Below, in pieces: positions 1 to 5,340 of a stretch of DNA of 5,434 bases. The number at the start of each line of letters is the position of its first letter. Within the stretch, counting starts at the first letter, position 1. The translations under genes were made by a program, and so were the position numbers. The stretch spans positions 1-5,434 of the forward strand of contig JAAYQH010000089.1 in NCBI GenBank assembly GCA_012519365.1, written 5' to 3'. The stretch comes from Planctomycetota bacterium (GTDB lineage: Bacteria; Planctomycetota; Phycisphaerae; Sedimentisphaerales; Anaerohalosphaeraceae). The notes under the pieces were generated by a model. It was not told the DNA's origin. It searched no databases and was given only the letters and a program-made list of their open reading frames with translations.

Positions 1-103
1 AACTTTTCTGACAACCGACTTTATCAATGGACGCCATCGGCGCCGTGTCCGCAAGATTCAGGCTATAGAAGAAGGTAAAGACCCTCGGGAAATTACGGAT
101 TAA
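1..103 (+). CDS. rpiB: Ribose-5-phosphate isomerase B, C-terminal end (partial)
   Basis: The frame starting at base 2 is open from the window edge and gives 33 residues before a TAA at 101-103. It begins TFLTTDFINGRHRRRV and ends in REITD. The pattern 'FL-T-F-x-GRH-xRRV-xKI-xxIE' is the C-terminal signature of RpiB/LacAB sugar-phosphate isomerases, where GGRHxRRV lies near the end and helps bind the phosphate. RpiB interconverts ribose 5-phosphate and ribulose 5-phosphate in the cytosolic pentose phosphate pathway. Here the first Gly of the usual GGRH is Asn (NGRH). Only the tail is visible, so the catalytic Cys/His region cannot be checked. The gene converges on the lepB unit with 61 bp between the stop codons. 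I found no clear terminator in that gap, only a 3-bp ACC/GGT stem at about 129-140. Confidence 0.82.
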   Translation, partial: TFLTTDFINGRHRRRVRKIQAIEEGKDPREITD

Positions 104-164
104 ATCATAAAAATCCATCGTTCAGGGCAGGACCCGAAGGTGGAGCGTTTACCGGAGCCGGGGG

Positions 165-1691
165 TCAGTAATCCTGTTCGGAACCGCCGAAGATCACTTT
201 AATGGTATTAAAATTAGGGATGACCGGCATCATCGTAGGACGCGGACGAAACGCCTGGGCCCAATAAACCAGCACCCCTTTGCCCATCATATACTCACGC
301 GGCACAACCCCCTGCCGATACCGAACGCCGTGATTGCCGCGGCCTTCGACCATCCATAAACGGCTGTCCAGACTGTTGGGCGAATTGTCCCCGCACACAA
401 AAAACTCGTCTTTGAATAATTGGAACGGCTCACGGGCTGTCGCGCGAATCCCGGTATCCATATAATAAATATCGCGGTACAGCCCCACATCACGCACCTC
501 CAGCCGCCCTGTACCGGTCAGGTGAACCTGCGGGACACCCTGCTGCAGCCGCCCAATCGGCAGGTCCTCATCGCCAGTCAAATCAAACGCCAGCCGCTTT
601 TGACCCCATCGCAGCACAAGTTGGCGATCCACATTGGCAAATTCAAACCTCTCAAACACCCCGGGATAGATGCCGTCGGTCAAGACACGACGCAGTTCCA
701 CCCACCGGCCGTTTTGATATTTCAAAAATTCCATCGCCCCAAGCAACTCCACCCGGGCTGCATACAAAGCGCCGTATTTTTCCAGCACCGCCGTAATGCT
801 GGTTTTTGCATCATCCCCTTTGACGGAGAATCGGATCATCAAATCGCTGCACATCGGCATCATCGAAAATGAACCGCTGTCGTTGTACCCGTAAGTCGCC
901 CGAAAGCTCTCGGGACGGCCGTTATCAAACACCAGCGTATGCGCCGCCCCATCGGAGGCCTCCAGCACAAACCGAGCGGGCCGGTCCGCATCAAAGACCC
1001 ATGCCGATCCCGCAGCGTTCTCAAATGGCTGCTTCCAGGACGCCTGCCGAATGCCGTCAGCACGGGAGGCCGATGCCGGTCCTGCCGGCGGCTGATACCG
1101 CTGAAGATAAACAGGCATCCACAATTCCTCCTGAACATTCAACGGCTTGCGAACGATGCGCCCGTTGATATAAATATCTCCCTCAATAATCTGGACGCTC
1201 TCGCCCGGCAGCCCGATGAGCCGTTTGATGTAATTATCCTTGGGGTTCAGCGGGTTCTTAAAGACCACCACATCCCACCGTTGCGGCTCAAAAAACTGAT
1301 AAATACATTTCAGCACAAAGATCCGGTCGCCGTTAACCAGCGGCCCAATGAAATGACTCGGCTGAAGGTAACCGCAATTGGGACACTGCGGCAAATCCAG
1401 CGACAATGAATCCGACCCCGTATCAAAGGCATAGCCGCATTGCACACACCGCATCCGATAATGGTCCCCCCGCAGCGTCTCGGCCATGCTGCCGGTGGGA
1501 ATTTGAAACGCCTGAATGGCAAAGGCCTGAAACACCAACGCCAAAATAAACGCCACCAGCAGCCAATCCAGCAGCGTCACCACTCCCTCAACCGATGAGT
1601 GGTGCCGTCGCTCAAAGCCAATGTCAAACGGCGACGGGCGAACCTGCTCTGTCTGTCTGACGTTCTGCGGTGTCGTGTGCTCCGTTGTCAT
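165..1691 (-). CDS. lepB: Type I signal peptidase with zinc ribbon and large insert (downstream copy)
   Basis: Membrane-bound serine protease (S26 family) expected to cut signal peptides from exported preproteins on the outer face of the cytoplasmic membrane. It has 508 residues, against about 170-330 for most bacterial enzymes. A basic cytosolic tail (1-36) is followed by one membrane segment (about 37-60). Box B is IPTGSMAETL, with nucleophile Ser68. A four-Cys ribbon follows (Cys82, 85, 103, 106; CVQCGY and CPNCGY). Box C is GDRIFV (121-126). Box D contains NYIKRLIGLPGE, with general base Lys156. Box E is CGDNSPNSLDSR (434-445). About 230 residues (190-425) between boxes D and E are not in standard LepB; their strand-like pattern and the MPMCSDLMIRF motif suggest an all-beta domain, possibly concanavalin-like (inference). 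The ATG is 6 nt after the stop of the upstream paralogue. Only a weak GGCGGAAA lies upstream of it, so translational coupling is likely. Confidence 0.93.
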   Translation of the reverse strand: MTTEHTTPQNVRQTEQVRPSPFDIGFERRHHSSVEGVVTLLDWLLVAFILALVFQAFAIQAFQIPTGSMAETLRGDHYRMRCVQCGYAFDTGSDSLSLDLPQCPNCGYLQPSHFIGPLVNGDRIFVLKCIYQFFEPQRWDVVVFKNPLNPKDNYIKRLIGLPGESVQIIEGDIYINGRIVRKPLNVQEELWMPVYLQRYQPPAGPASASRADGIRQASWKQPFENAAGSAWVFDADRPARFVLEASDGAAHTLVFDNGRPESFRATYGYNDSGSFSMMPMCSDLMIRFSVKGDDAKTSITAVLEKYGALYAARVELLGAMEFLKYQNGRWVELRRVLTDGIYPGVFERFEFANVDRQLVLRWGQKRLAFDLTGDEDLPIGRLQQGVPQVHLTGTGRLEVRDVGLYRDIYYMDTGIRATAREPFQLFKDEFFVCGDNSPNSLDSRLWMVEGRGNHGVRYRQGVVPREYMMGKGVLVYWAQAFRPRPTMMPVIPNFNTIKVIFGGSEQDY

Positions 1692-1697
1692 TGACTG

Positions 1698-3245
1698 TTA
1701 ATTTCCGCCGTAAATCACTTTCATTCCATCCGGACAGGGAATCCATCGCAGCGGCTCCTTTTTCAAACGCCACCCGCCAGGCCAATGCACAAAAAACGCC
1801 TTGCCGACCAGAAAATCCCGCGGCACGATTCCCTCCCGATAGTTCCGCCCATTGTTGCCCCTGCCCGGCTTGTCCCACAAGCGAGAATCAAAACTGTAAG
1901 GACTGTTGTCGCCGCACACAAAAAACTCATCCGGCCCAAGGGTCAACGGCTCGGCCTCGGTCGCACGTCGGATATTATCCGTAATATAATGAATATCGCG
2001 GAACACCCCGATATGGTCAAGCCAAACCTTGCCGACCCCGGCCAATTCTACCTCCGGCGGGATATCGCGATGCGTCCCGGCCGCGTCCGGCTCCACACCC
2101 AGATCAAAATGCAAATCAAATGCCCCGTACTCCAGCCGCAGCAGATGATCGGCGTTGGCAAAGCGAAACAACACCGGCCCCTCGGCCGCATCGCATTTGC
2201 CCTCGGCCAACACCTCCGTCGTGCCGTCAGGATGGATGCGAATAATCTCCGCCCGACCGTCGGCGTAAATCCACCCCTCATAGCCGATGCCATACTTGCC
2301 CAGATGAGCCCCAAACGCCGAGTCATCCCCGATCCGGACATAGCATCGCACCATCAGATCACTGCACACCGGCATCAACGGATATTTGTCAGGCTCATCA
2401 TAGGCATAAGTCGCCCGGAAATCATTGCCGATATGGGGATTGTACCTGACCCGATGAACCGTCCCGTCATCGGCATTCAGGGCAAACACCGACAAATGAT
2501 TCGTCTGAAGCTCCCAGCGGCTTTGCGGCCGATTTTCAAAGGGCTGCCGCCAGGCGTGCCCGTTAAAACGTGGCTCTTCGGGACGAATCGGACGAAAATC
2601 ATTGTCGTATATCGGCATCCACAGTTCATCTTGCACCGCCGCCGGTTTTCGCTGGATGTGCCCGTCAATATAGACATCGCCGTCGATAAGTTGAACCGTC
2701 TGGCCGGGGCCGGCAATCAGCCGCTTGATATAATTGATTTTTGGCTCAAGGGGATTTTTGAACACTACCACATCCCACCGTTTCGGCTCAAAAAACTGAT
2801 ATATGCACTTCAGCACAAAGATCTGATCACCCTTGTACACGGTGTGCAGCTGACCCGGAAGCACCCGTTCGCCCTGACGCACATATGCCTTACCGCCGGA
2901 AATCTGAATCTGCGGCTCAAGATAACCGCAACTGGGGCAACGCGGCGGCGTGGGCAATAGCGGCAATTGGTCGCGCGGCGTCACATTCTCGCCCGCCCGA
3001 TACACATCCTGTCGAAAATCGTAGTCAAACCGATACCCGCACTGCCGACAGCGAAGCCGAAAATGAGCACCCCGAAGGGTCTCGGCCATACTGCCGGTCG
3101 GAATCCGATACACCTGCATAATAAAAAAAATAAACACAAGCGTCCCGGCAAAGGCCGTGATCAACCATTCCAGGGTATGATAAAAGCTGTCCGCTTTGGC
3201 GTTGCCGCTGAGTATCCGGCTCTCTGTGTCCGTTTTTTTATGCAC
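1698..3245 (-). CDS. lepB: Type I signal peptidase with zinc ribbon and large insert (upstream copy)
   Basis: Paralogue of the adjacent lepB with the same architecture; 515 residues from the chosen GTG. It has a membrane segment at about 23-45, YRIPTGSMAETLRG with nucleophile Ser52, a four-Cys ribbon (Cys66, 69, 103, 106), box C GDQIFV (139-144), NYIKRLIAGPGQ with Lys174, an insert at about 205-435, and box E CGDNSPYSFDSR with GDN at 445-447. It differs from its neighbour in a longer loop between the Cys pairs (33 residues against 17), a longer stretch from ribbon to box C (32 against 14), and AGPGQ in place of the usual GLPGE after the catalytic Lys. Start choice: an ATG at 3308 would add 21 residues, but it lies upstream of the expected transcription start of the promoter at 3276-3304 and has no Shine-Dalgarno. 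The GTG at 3243-3245 has GGAG (3253-3256) 7 nt upstream. It is the first gene of a two-gene unit. Confidence 0.92.
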   Translation of the reverse strand: MHKKTDTESRILSGNAKADSFYHTLEWLITAFAGTLVFIFFIMQVYRIPTGSMAETLRGAHFRLRCRQCGYRFDYDFRQDVYRAGENVTPRDQLPLLPTPPRCPSCGYLEPQIQISGGKAYVRQGERVLPGQLHTVYKGDQIFVLKCIYQFFEPKRWDVVVFKNPLEPKINYIKRLIAGPGQTVQLIDGDVYIDGHIQRKPAAVQDELWMPIYDNDFRPIRPEEPRFNGHAWRQPFENRPQSRWELQTNHLSVFALNADDGTVHRVRYNPHIGNDFRATYAYDEPDKYPLMPVCSDLMVRCYVRIGDDSAFGAHLGKYGIGYEGWIYADGRAEIIRIHPDGTTEVLAEGKCDAAEGPVLFRFANADHLLRLEYGAFDLHFDLGVEPDAAGTHRDIPPEVELAGVGKVWLDHIGVFRDIHYITDNIRRATEAEPLTLGPDEFFVCGDNSPYSFDSRLWDKPGRGNNGRNYREGIVPRDFLVGKAFFVHWPGGWRLKKEPLRWIPCPDGMKVIYGGN

Positions 3246-3275
3246 TGTCTGGCTCCGGAAATTAGAAAAAGCCCT

Positions 3276-3304
3276 ATTATGGGAAAAACCCACACCCAGG
3301 TCAA
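3276..3304 (-). promoter_or_regulatory. Sigma70-type promoter of the lepB pair
   Basis: Reading the minus strand, TTGACC (3304-3299; 5 of 6 to TTGACA) and CATAAT (3281-3276; 5 of 6 to TATAAT) are separated by exactly 17 bp. Transcription would start near 3269. That gives a leader of about 24 nt before the GTG at 3245 and leaves the ATG at 3308 outside the mRNA. It probably drives both signal peptidase genes. This is a prediction from consensus only. Confidence 0.68.
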
Positions 3305-3388
3305 GCATTACTTTTTACAAATATATACACTCCGATATGTCCTGATAAAAAATCTTGTGGTCTCTATCAAAATCAGCCAAAAAAAGAA

Positions 3389-3417
3389 TTGCCGTTTCGA
3401 AGTCTTTTGTGTATAGT
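3389..3417 (+). promoter_or_regulatory. Sigma70-type promoter of the HU-family gene
   Basis: TTGCCG (3389-3394; 4 of 6) and TATAGT (3412-3417; 5 of 6) are spaced 17 bp apart. Transcription would start near 3424 and give a leader of about 90 nt before the ATG at 3514. The promoter is divergent from the lepB promoter, with 84 bp between the two -35 boxes, so one bound regulator could affect both units (inference). Confidence 0.6.
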
Positions 3418-3436
3418 GATTTGTGGTTGGCTTTTT

Positions 3437-3466
3437 GGTGGCTTTTGCCGCCCCCGGCCGCCTTTT
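3437..3466 (+). promoter_or_regulatory. Possible leader hairpin upstream of the HU-family gene
   Basis: GGTGGC (3437-3442) can pair with either of two GCCGCC copies, at 3447-3452 (TTTT loop) or at 3457-3462. Each pairing has 6 bp, including one G-U. The second form is followed directly by TTTT (3463-3466), a weak attenuator-like arrangement inside the predicted leader. The stems are short and no ligand or regulator is suggested, so this may be incidental. Confidence 0.25.
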
Positions 3467-3513
3467 GCAGCGATAGCACAGGTCTTTCACTTTTCATTTT
3501 AAGAGGGTAAGCA

Positions 3514-3822
3514 ATGGCAACCGTCACAAAGAAAGAACTTATCGACCGTATTGCCGAGTCCACTCAAGCAAAACGGGTCGTCGTCAAACGGATTATTCAG
3601 TCGTTTTTGGATGAGATCATTTCGGAGTTGGCAGCAGATAACCGACTTGAATTTCGCGATTTCGGGGTCTTTGAAACCCGCTCCCGAAACGCACGGGTGG
3701 CCCAGAATCCCCGCACGCTCGAACGGGTCAAAGTTCCCTCAAAACGCAGTGTGAAATTTAAAATGGGACGGCTGATGAAAGAAAAACTCTCCGAGGTCTC
3801 GCCTGTCTCCGAACAGGCCTGA
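3514..3822 (+). CDS. HU/IHF-family nucleoid DNA-binding protein
   Basis: 102-residue basic protein of the HU/IHF family, which form dimers that bend DNA and organise the nucleoid. Residues 1-45 are the helical dimer body (TKKELIDRIAE...FLDEIISELA). FRDFGVFETRSRNARVAQNP (47-66) matches the family signature, including the beta-arm with the Asn-Pro (65-66) whose proline normally intercalates into DNA. RVKVPSKRSVKFKMGRLMKE completes the core. The usual GRNP is AQNP here. About ten extra residues (LSEVSPVSEQA) extend past the normal 90-residue end. The ATG has GAGGG (3503-3507) 6 nt upstream. The sequence does not decide between HU and an IHF-like subunit. A 6-bp hairpin (GCCTGT/ACAGGC, 3801-3818) overlaps the last codons but has no following T-run. 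Confidence 0.93.
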   Translation: MATVTKKELIDRIAESTQAKRVVVKRIIQSFLDEIISELAADNRLEFRDFGVFETRSRNARVAQNPRTLERVKVPSKRSVKFKMGRLMKEKLSEVSPVSEQA

Positions 3823-3854
3823 CCGACAGTCTGTGCCAGGGCCCGGGATTCCGG

Positions 3855-3883
3855 TTGACAGCGGGAAAAAAACGCGCTACAAT
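3855..3883 (+). promoter_or_regulatory. Strong sigma70-type promoter of the cold shock gene
   Basis: A perfect TTGACA (3855-3860), a 17-bp spacer and TACAAT (3878-3883; 5 of 6). Transcription would start near 3890, leaving a leader of only about 38 nt. The palindrome CCGG-GATT-CCGG (3843-3854) abuts the -35 box and could be an operator, though it is short. This is the best consensus match in the window and suggests high expression independent of the HU gene. Confidence 0.75.
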
Positions 3884-3927
3884 TCATACCGATAGGTTTG
3901 AGTTGCACTGAGCGAAGGTAAGTGAAG

Positions 3928-4134
3928 ATGAGTACAGGTAAAGTAAAGTGGTACGATACGAAAAAAGGCTATGGCTTCATAGCCGAGGAAAACGGTGCCG
4001 ACATCTTTGTCCATTACACCAGTTTTTCCGATCCGTCTCTGCGAGCGCTCACCGAGGGGCAGGTAGTGACCTTTGAGGTCGTTCAGGGTGAAAAGGGGCC
4101 CCGAGCGCAAAATCTGAGTATCAAAGCGAACTGA
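3928..4134 (+). CDS. Cold shock protein, CspA family
   Basis: 68-residue single cold-shock domain, the normal length for CspA-type proteins, which are five-stranded barrels that bind single-stranded RNA and DNA and melt RNA structure. It begins MSTGKVKWYDTKKGYGFIAE. RNP1 is KGYGFI (13-18) and RNP2 is DIFVHY (25-30), with the aromatic residues in place. The end GEKGPRAQNLSI is also typical. KWYD replaces the commoner KWFN, a variant of the family. The ATG at 3928 is chosen because AAGG (3915-3918) lies 9 nt upstream; an in-frame GTG at 3922 would add two residues but be only 3 nt from it. The short leader argues against the long thermosensing 5' region of E. coli cspA. It is transcribed from its own promoter after the HU gene. 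Confidence 0.95.
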   Translation: MSTGKVKWYDTKKGYGFIAEENGADIFVHYTSFSDPSLRALTEGQVVTFEVVQGEKGPRAQNLSIKAN

Positions 4135-4142
4135 TCGCTTTT
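4123..4142 (+). terminator. Weak candidate terminator after the cold shock gene
   Basis: AAAGCGA (4123-4129) and TCGCTTT (4135-4141) form a perfect 7-bp stem with a 5-nt loop that contains the stop codon, and end in TTTT (4139-4142). Only three pairs are G-C and the T-run is short, so termination may be partial. Read-through into the HNH gene is possible. Confidence 0.3.
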
Positions 4143-4208
4143 CGACCCTTTAGACGGCAAGATCGCCGGGGGGTTACACTCAGCGCAGCAGTACACTAAA
4201 CAGAGTCA

Positions 4209-4239
4209 TCCGCCGGCAAGCGGCGGCGATGCCGGCGGA
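4209..4239 (+). other. GC-rich alternative hairpin upstream of the HNH gene
   Basis: TCCGCCGGC (4209-4217) and GCCGGCGGA (4231-4239) form a perfect 9-bp stem around a 13-nt loop. A competing stem uses CCGCCG (4210-4215) with CGGCGG (4221-4226) and a 5-nt loop. The two forms exclude each other. No T-run follows on either strand, so it is not a standard terminator. It could be a leader element of the HNH mRNA, a processing site or a repeat copy. Confidence 0.5.
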
Positions 4240-4279
4240 AAGAAGGGGCGATGCAGCAACGTGTTGGGAATGTAAAACA

Positions 4280-4915
4280 ATGCAAACAGCCCAAATCCAT
4301 AGCGGCTTGGAGTGCCATGTCCTTGTGCTGAACAAGCATTATATGGCCCTGCGCATTATCGGCGCACGCCGGGCGTTTTCGCTGTTGTGTCGGGAACAGG
4401 CCGAAGTCATCGCCTGCGAAGAAGGCACCTATGCCAATTATGATTTTCGGACTTGGCAGCAGGTCAGTCAGGCCGAACGCTCCTTTGAGGCCCACAAATA
4501 CGATTGGGTCTCCACGGTGCATTTGGACATCGCCGTGCCCCGCATCATCCGCCTGTTGTTTTATGACCGCCTGCCGCGTCAGTCCGTCAAGTTCAACCGG
4601 CGCAATATCTTTGCGCGGGACGGCAGTCGCTGTCAATATTGCGGCAAAAAATTCCCCACCTCCGAGCTGTCGCTCGATCATGTCGTGCCGCGTACCCTCG
4701 GGGGCAAAAGCACCTGGACCAATATCGTGTGCGCCTGTACCGCCTGCAATGTAAAAAAAGGCGGCAGAACCCCCGAACAGGCCCATATGAAACTCATCCA
4801 AAAACCCGAAAAACCCAAACGCAACCCCATAATCGGCCTGCATCTCAGCGCCGACCGATACAAAAGCTGGAAACAATTCCTCGACCATGCCTACTGGTCC
4901 GTAGAATTGACCTAA
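4280..4915 (+). CDS. HNH endonuclease-domain protein
   Basis: 211 residues from the ATG at 4280. The N-terminal part (about 10-100; CHVLVLNKHYMALRIIGARR, then RIIRLLFYDRLPRQSVKFNR) is the conserved lead-in of a bacterial HNH family that is common in planctomycetes. The C-terminal HNH/McrA-type domain has CQYCGKKF (Cys118, Cys121), LDHVVPR with catalytic His134, Asn148, and CACTACNVKKGGR (Cys151, 153, 156). The CxxC pair and two of the later Cys should hold a structural zinc. The beta-beta-alpha-metal fold nicks DNA, but the cellular role of this family is unknown and no methylase or defence gene is adjacent. Start: GGGAA (4266-4270) lies 9 nt upstream of 4280. An in-frame ATG at 4229 would add 17 residues, but it lies in the hairpin at 4209-4239 and lacks a Shine-Dalgarno. 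The tail after about residue 165 is basic, then aromatic (YKSWKQFLDHAYWSVEL). Confidence 0.9.
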   Translation: MQTAQIHSGLECHVLVLNKHYMALRIIGARRAFSLLCREQAEVIACEEGTYANYDFRTWQQVSQAERSFEAHKYDWVSTVHLDIAVPRIIRLLFYDRLPRQSVKFNRRNIFARDGSRCQYCGKKFPTSELSLDHVVPRTLGGKSTWTNIVCACTACNVKKGGRTPEQAHMKLIQKPEKPKRNPIIGLHLSADRYKSWKQFLDHAYWSVELT

Positions 4916-4930
4916 CCCCAATCCCGACCG

Positions 4931-4970
4931 CCCCATTGTCATTCCGAGCGCCCCATTGTCATTCCGAGCG
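4931..4970. repeat. Exact 20-bp tandem duplication (two units)
   Basis: The unit ccccattgtcattccgagcg occurs twice without a gap or mismatch (4931-4950 and 4951-4970), just after the HNH stop codon. The second unit carries on into a full palindromic repeat; the first is a duplicated left half only. This suggests slippage or unequal exchange in the repeat. Confidence 0.92.
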
Positions 4971-4986
4971 CAGCGAGGAATCTATT
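4959..4986 (+). repeat. Dispersed palindromic repeat, short form
   Basis: A small imperfect hairpin: ATTCC (4961-4965) pairs with GGAAT (4977-4981), then GA faces GA (4966-4967 with 4975-4976), then GC pairs with GC (4968-4969 with 4973-4974) around GCA. It is flanked by GTC on the left and CTATT on the right. From general knowledge, repeats of this type occur in many copies in several bacterial phyla, and their spurious translation reads RSERSEES. No coding function is claimed. Confidence 0.75.
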
Positions 4987-5007
4987 AAAACTCCATCCCG
5001 CGTTGTC

Positions 5008-5020
5008 ATTCTTCACCCCC
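5008..5020 (-). repeat. Inverted partial copy of the palindromic repeat
   Basis: ATTCTTCACCCCC matches 12 of 13 bases of the reverse complement of 5067-5079, the right half of the long-form repeat. The single difference gives a G-U pair in RNA, so the two could form 13 continuous pairs. GTC precedes it at 5005-5007, as in the other copies. Confidence 0.6.
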
Positions 5021-5039
5021 AAACAACGTGGCCGCACCC

Positions 5040-5084
5040 GTCATTCCGAACCCCCGAGCGTAGCAAGGGGGTGAGGAATCTATT
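5040..5084 (+). repeat. Dispersed palindromic repeat, long form
   Basis: Shares GTCATTCCGA at its left and the 12-bp GAGGAATCTATT at its right (5073-5084; compare 4975-4986) with the short form. The hairpin is ATTCC/GGAAT (5043-5047 with 5075-5079), GA facing GA (5048-5049 with 5073-5074), then a 6-bp ACCCCC/GGGGGT stem (5050-5055 with 5067-5072), then an inner GAGCGTAGCAA loop in which GC/GC can pair. It is the short form with an extra matched stem inserted. Confidence 0.75.
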
Positions 5085-5145
5085 GTTTCACCAAAATTCG
5101 ACCTTTAACATTGAGGGGGGATGGAATTTTACTTAAATAAACAGG

Positions 5146-5206
5146 CCCCTCGTCGGCCGTTGGCCTCCTCGGGGTGACAGGATAGCTAAGCGTCCCTCGG
5201 GGTGAC
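5146..5206. repeat. Second repeat family: imperfect hairpin plus 12-bp direct repeat
   Basis: Positions 5146-5174 form a symmetric imperfect hairpin: CCCC/GGGG outer stem, one G-C pair in the middle, and an inner GGCC/GGCC stem around GTT. CCTCGGGGTGAC occurs at 5167-5178 and again, identical, at 5195-5206. The sequence is unlike the ATTCC palindromes, so it is a separate element type. No convincing gene was found between 4916 and 5340: apart from these repeats and the transposase leader, 5085-5145 and 5207-5274 show nothing I can name. Confidence 0.55.
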
Positions 5207-5274
5207 GGTGTGGGGAAACGCTCGGCGGCGAGAACGTACAATATCTTTCGCACTTTAAAAAGTAGATAAAAAGA

Positions 5275-5334
5275 GTCCTTTCTTTGGTCGATGGTAGATG
5301 AGCAATTAAACACCATACTAACCCAAGAAAGGAC
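5275..5334 (+). promoter_or_regulatory. Hairpin masking the transposase ribosome binding site
   Basis: GTCCTTTCTT (5275-5284) pairs with AAGAAAGGAC (5325-5334) and, past a single bulged T (5285), GG (5286-5287) pairs with CC (5323-5324): 12 pairs. A further ATGGT/ACCAT stem (5291-5295 with 5312-5316) stacks above it. The Shine-Dalgarno AAAGGA (5328-5333) is entirely in the 3' arm. Such structures in other insertion sequences stop translation of transcripts that enter from outside. Confidence 0.6.
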
Positions 5335-5340
5335 AGAGTT

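Noticed and set aside
104..164. Bidirectional terminator between rpiB and lepB
   Set aside because: Only a 3-bp ACC/GGT stem and scattered GC-rich runs are present; no stem with a T-run on either strand.
420..2960. Long plus-strand open frames opposite the two lepB genes (for example 1785-2960)
   Set aside because: They are antisense shadows of well-supported signal peptidases, with His/Arg/Pro-rich translations that match no family and no Shine-Dalgarno.
3801..3818. GCCTGT/ACAGGC hairpin at the end of the HU-family gene as a terminator
   Set aside because: The stem is only 6 bp, lies inside coding sequence and has no T-run. The following cold shock gene has its own promoter in any case.
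4169..4197. Possible promoter for the HNH gene around TACACT (4175-4180, 4192-4197)
   Set aside because: No -35 element at a usable distance matches; the best pairs need a 20-bp spacer or only 3 of 6 matches.
4196..4942. Minus-strand 248-codon frame opposite the HNH gene
   Set aside because: The opposite strand encodes a clear HNH domain with conserved Cys, His and Asn; the antisense product has no recognisable motif.
5093..5130. AAAATTC/GAATTTT inverted repeat
   Set aside because: A 7-bp AT-rich stem around a 24-nt loop is likely by chance and has no supporting context.
4639..5136. Plus-strand 165-codon frame containing HSERSEESI
   Set aside because: It begins inside the HNH gene in another frame and runs through palindromic repeats. 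The RSERSEES motif is a translation of the repeat, not a protein family.
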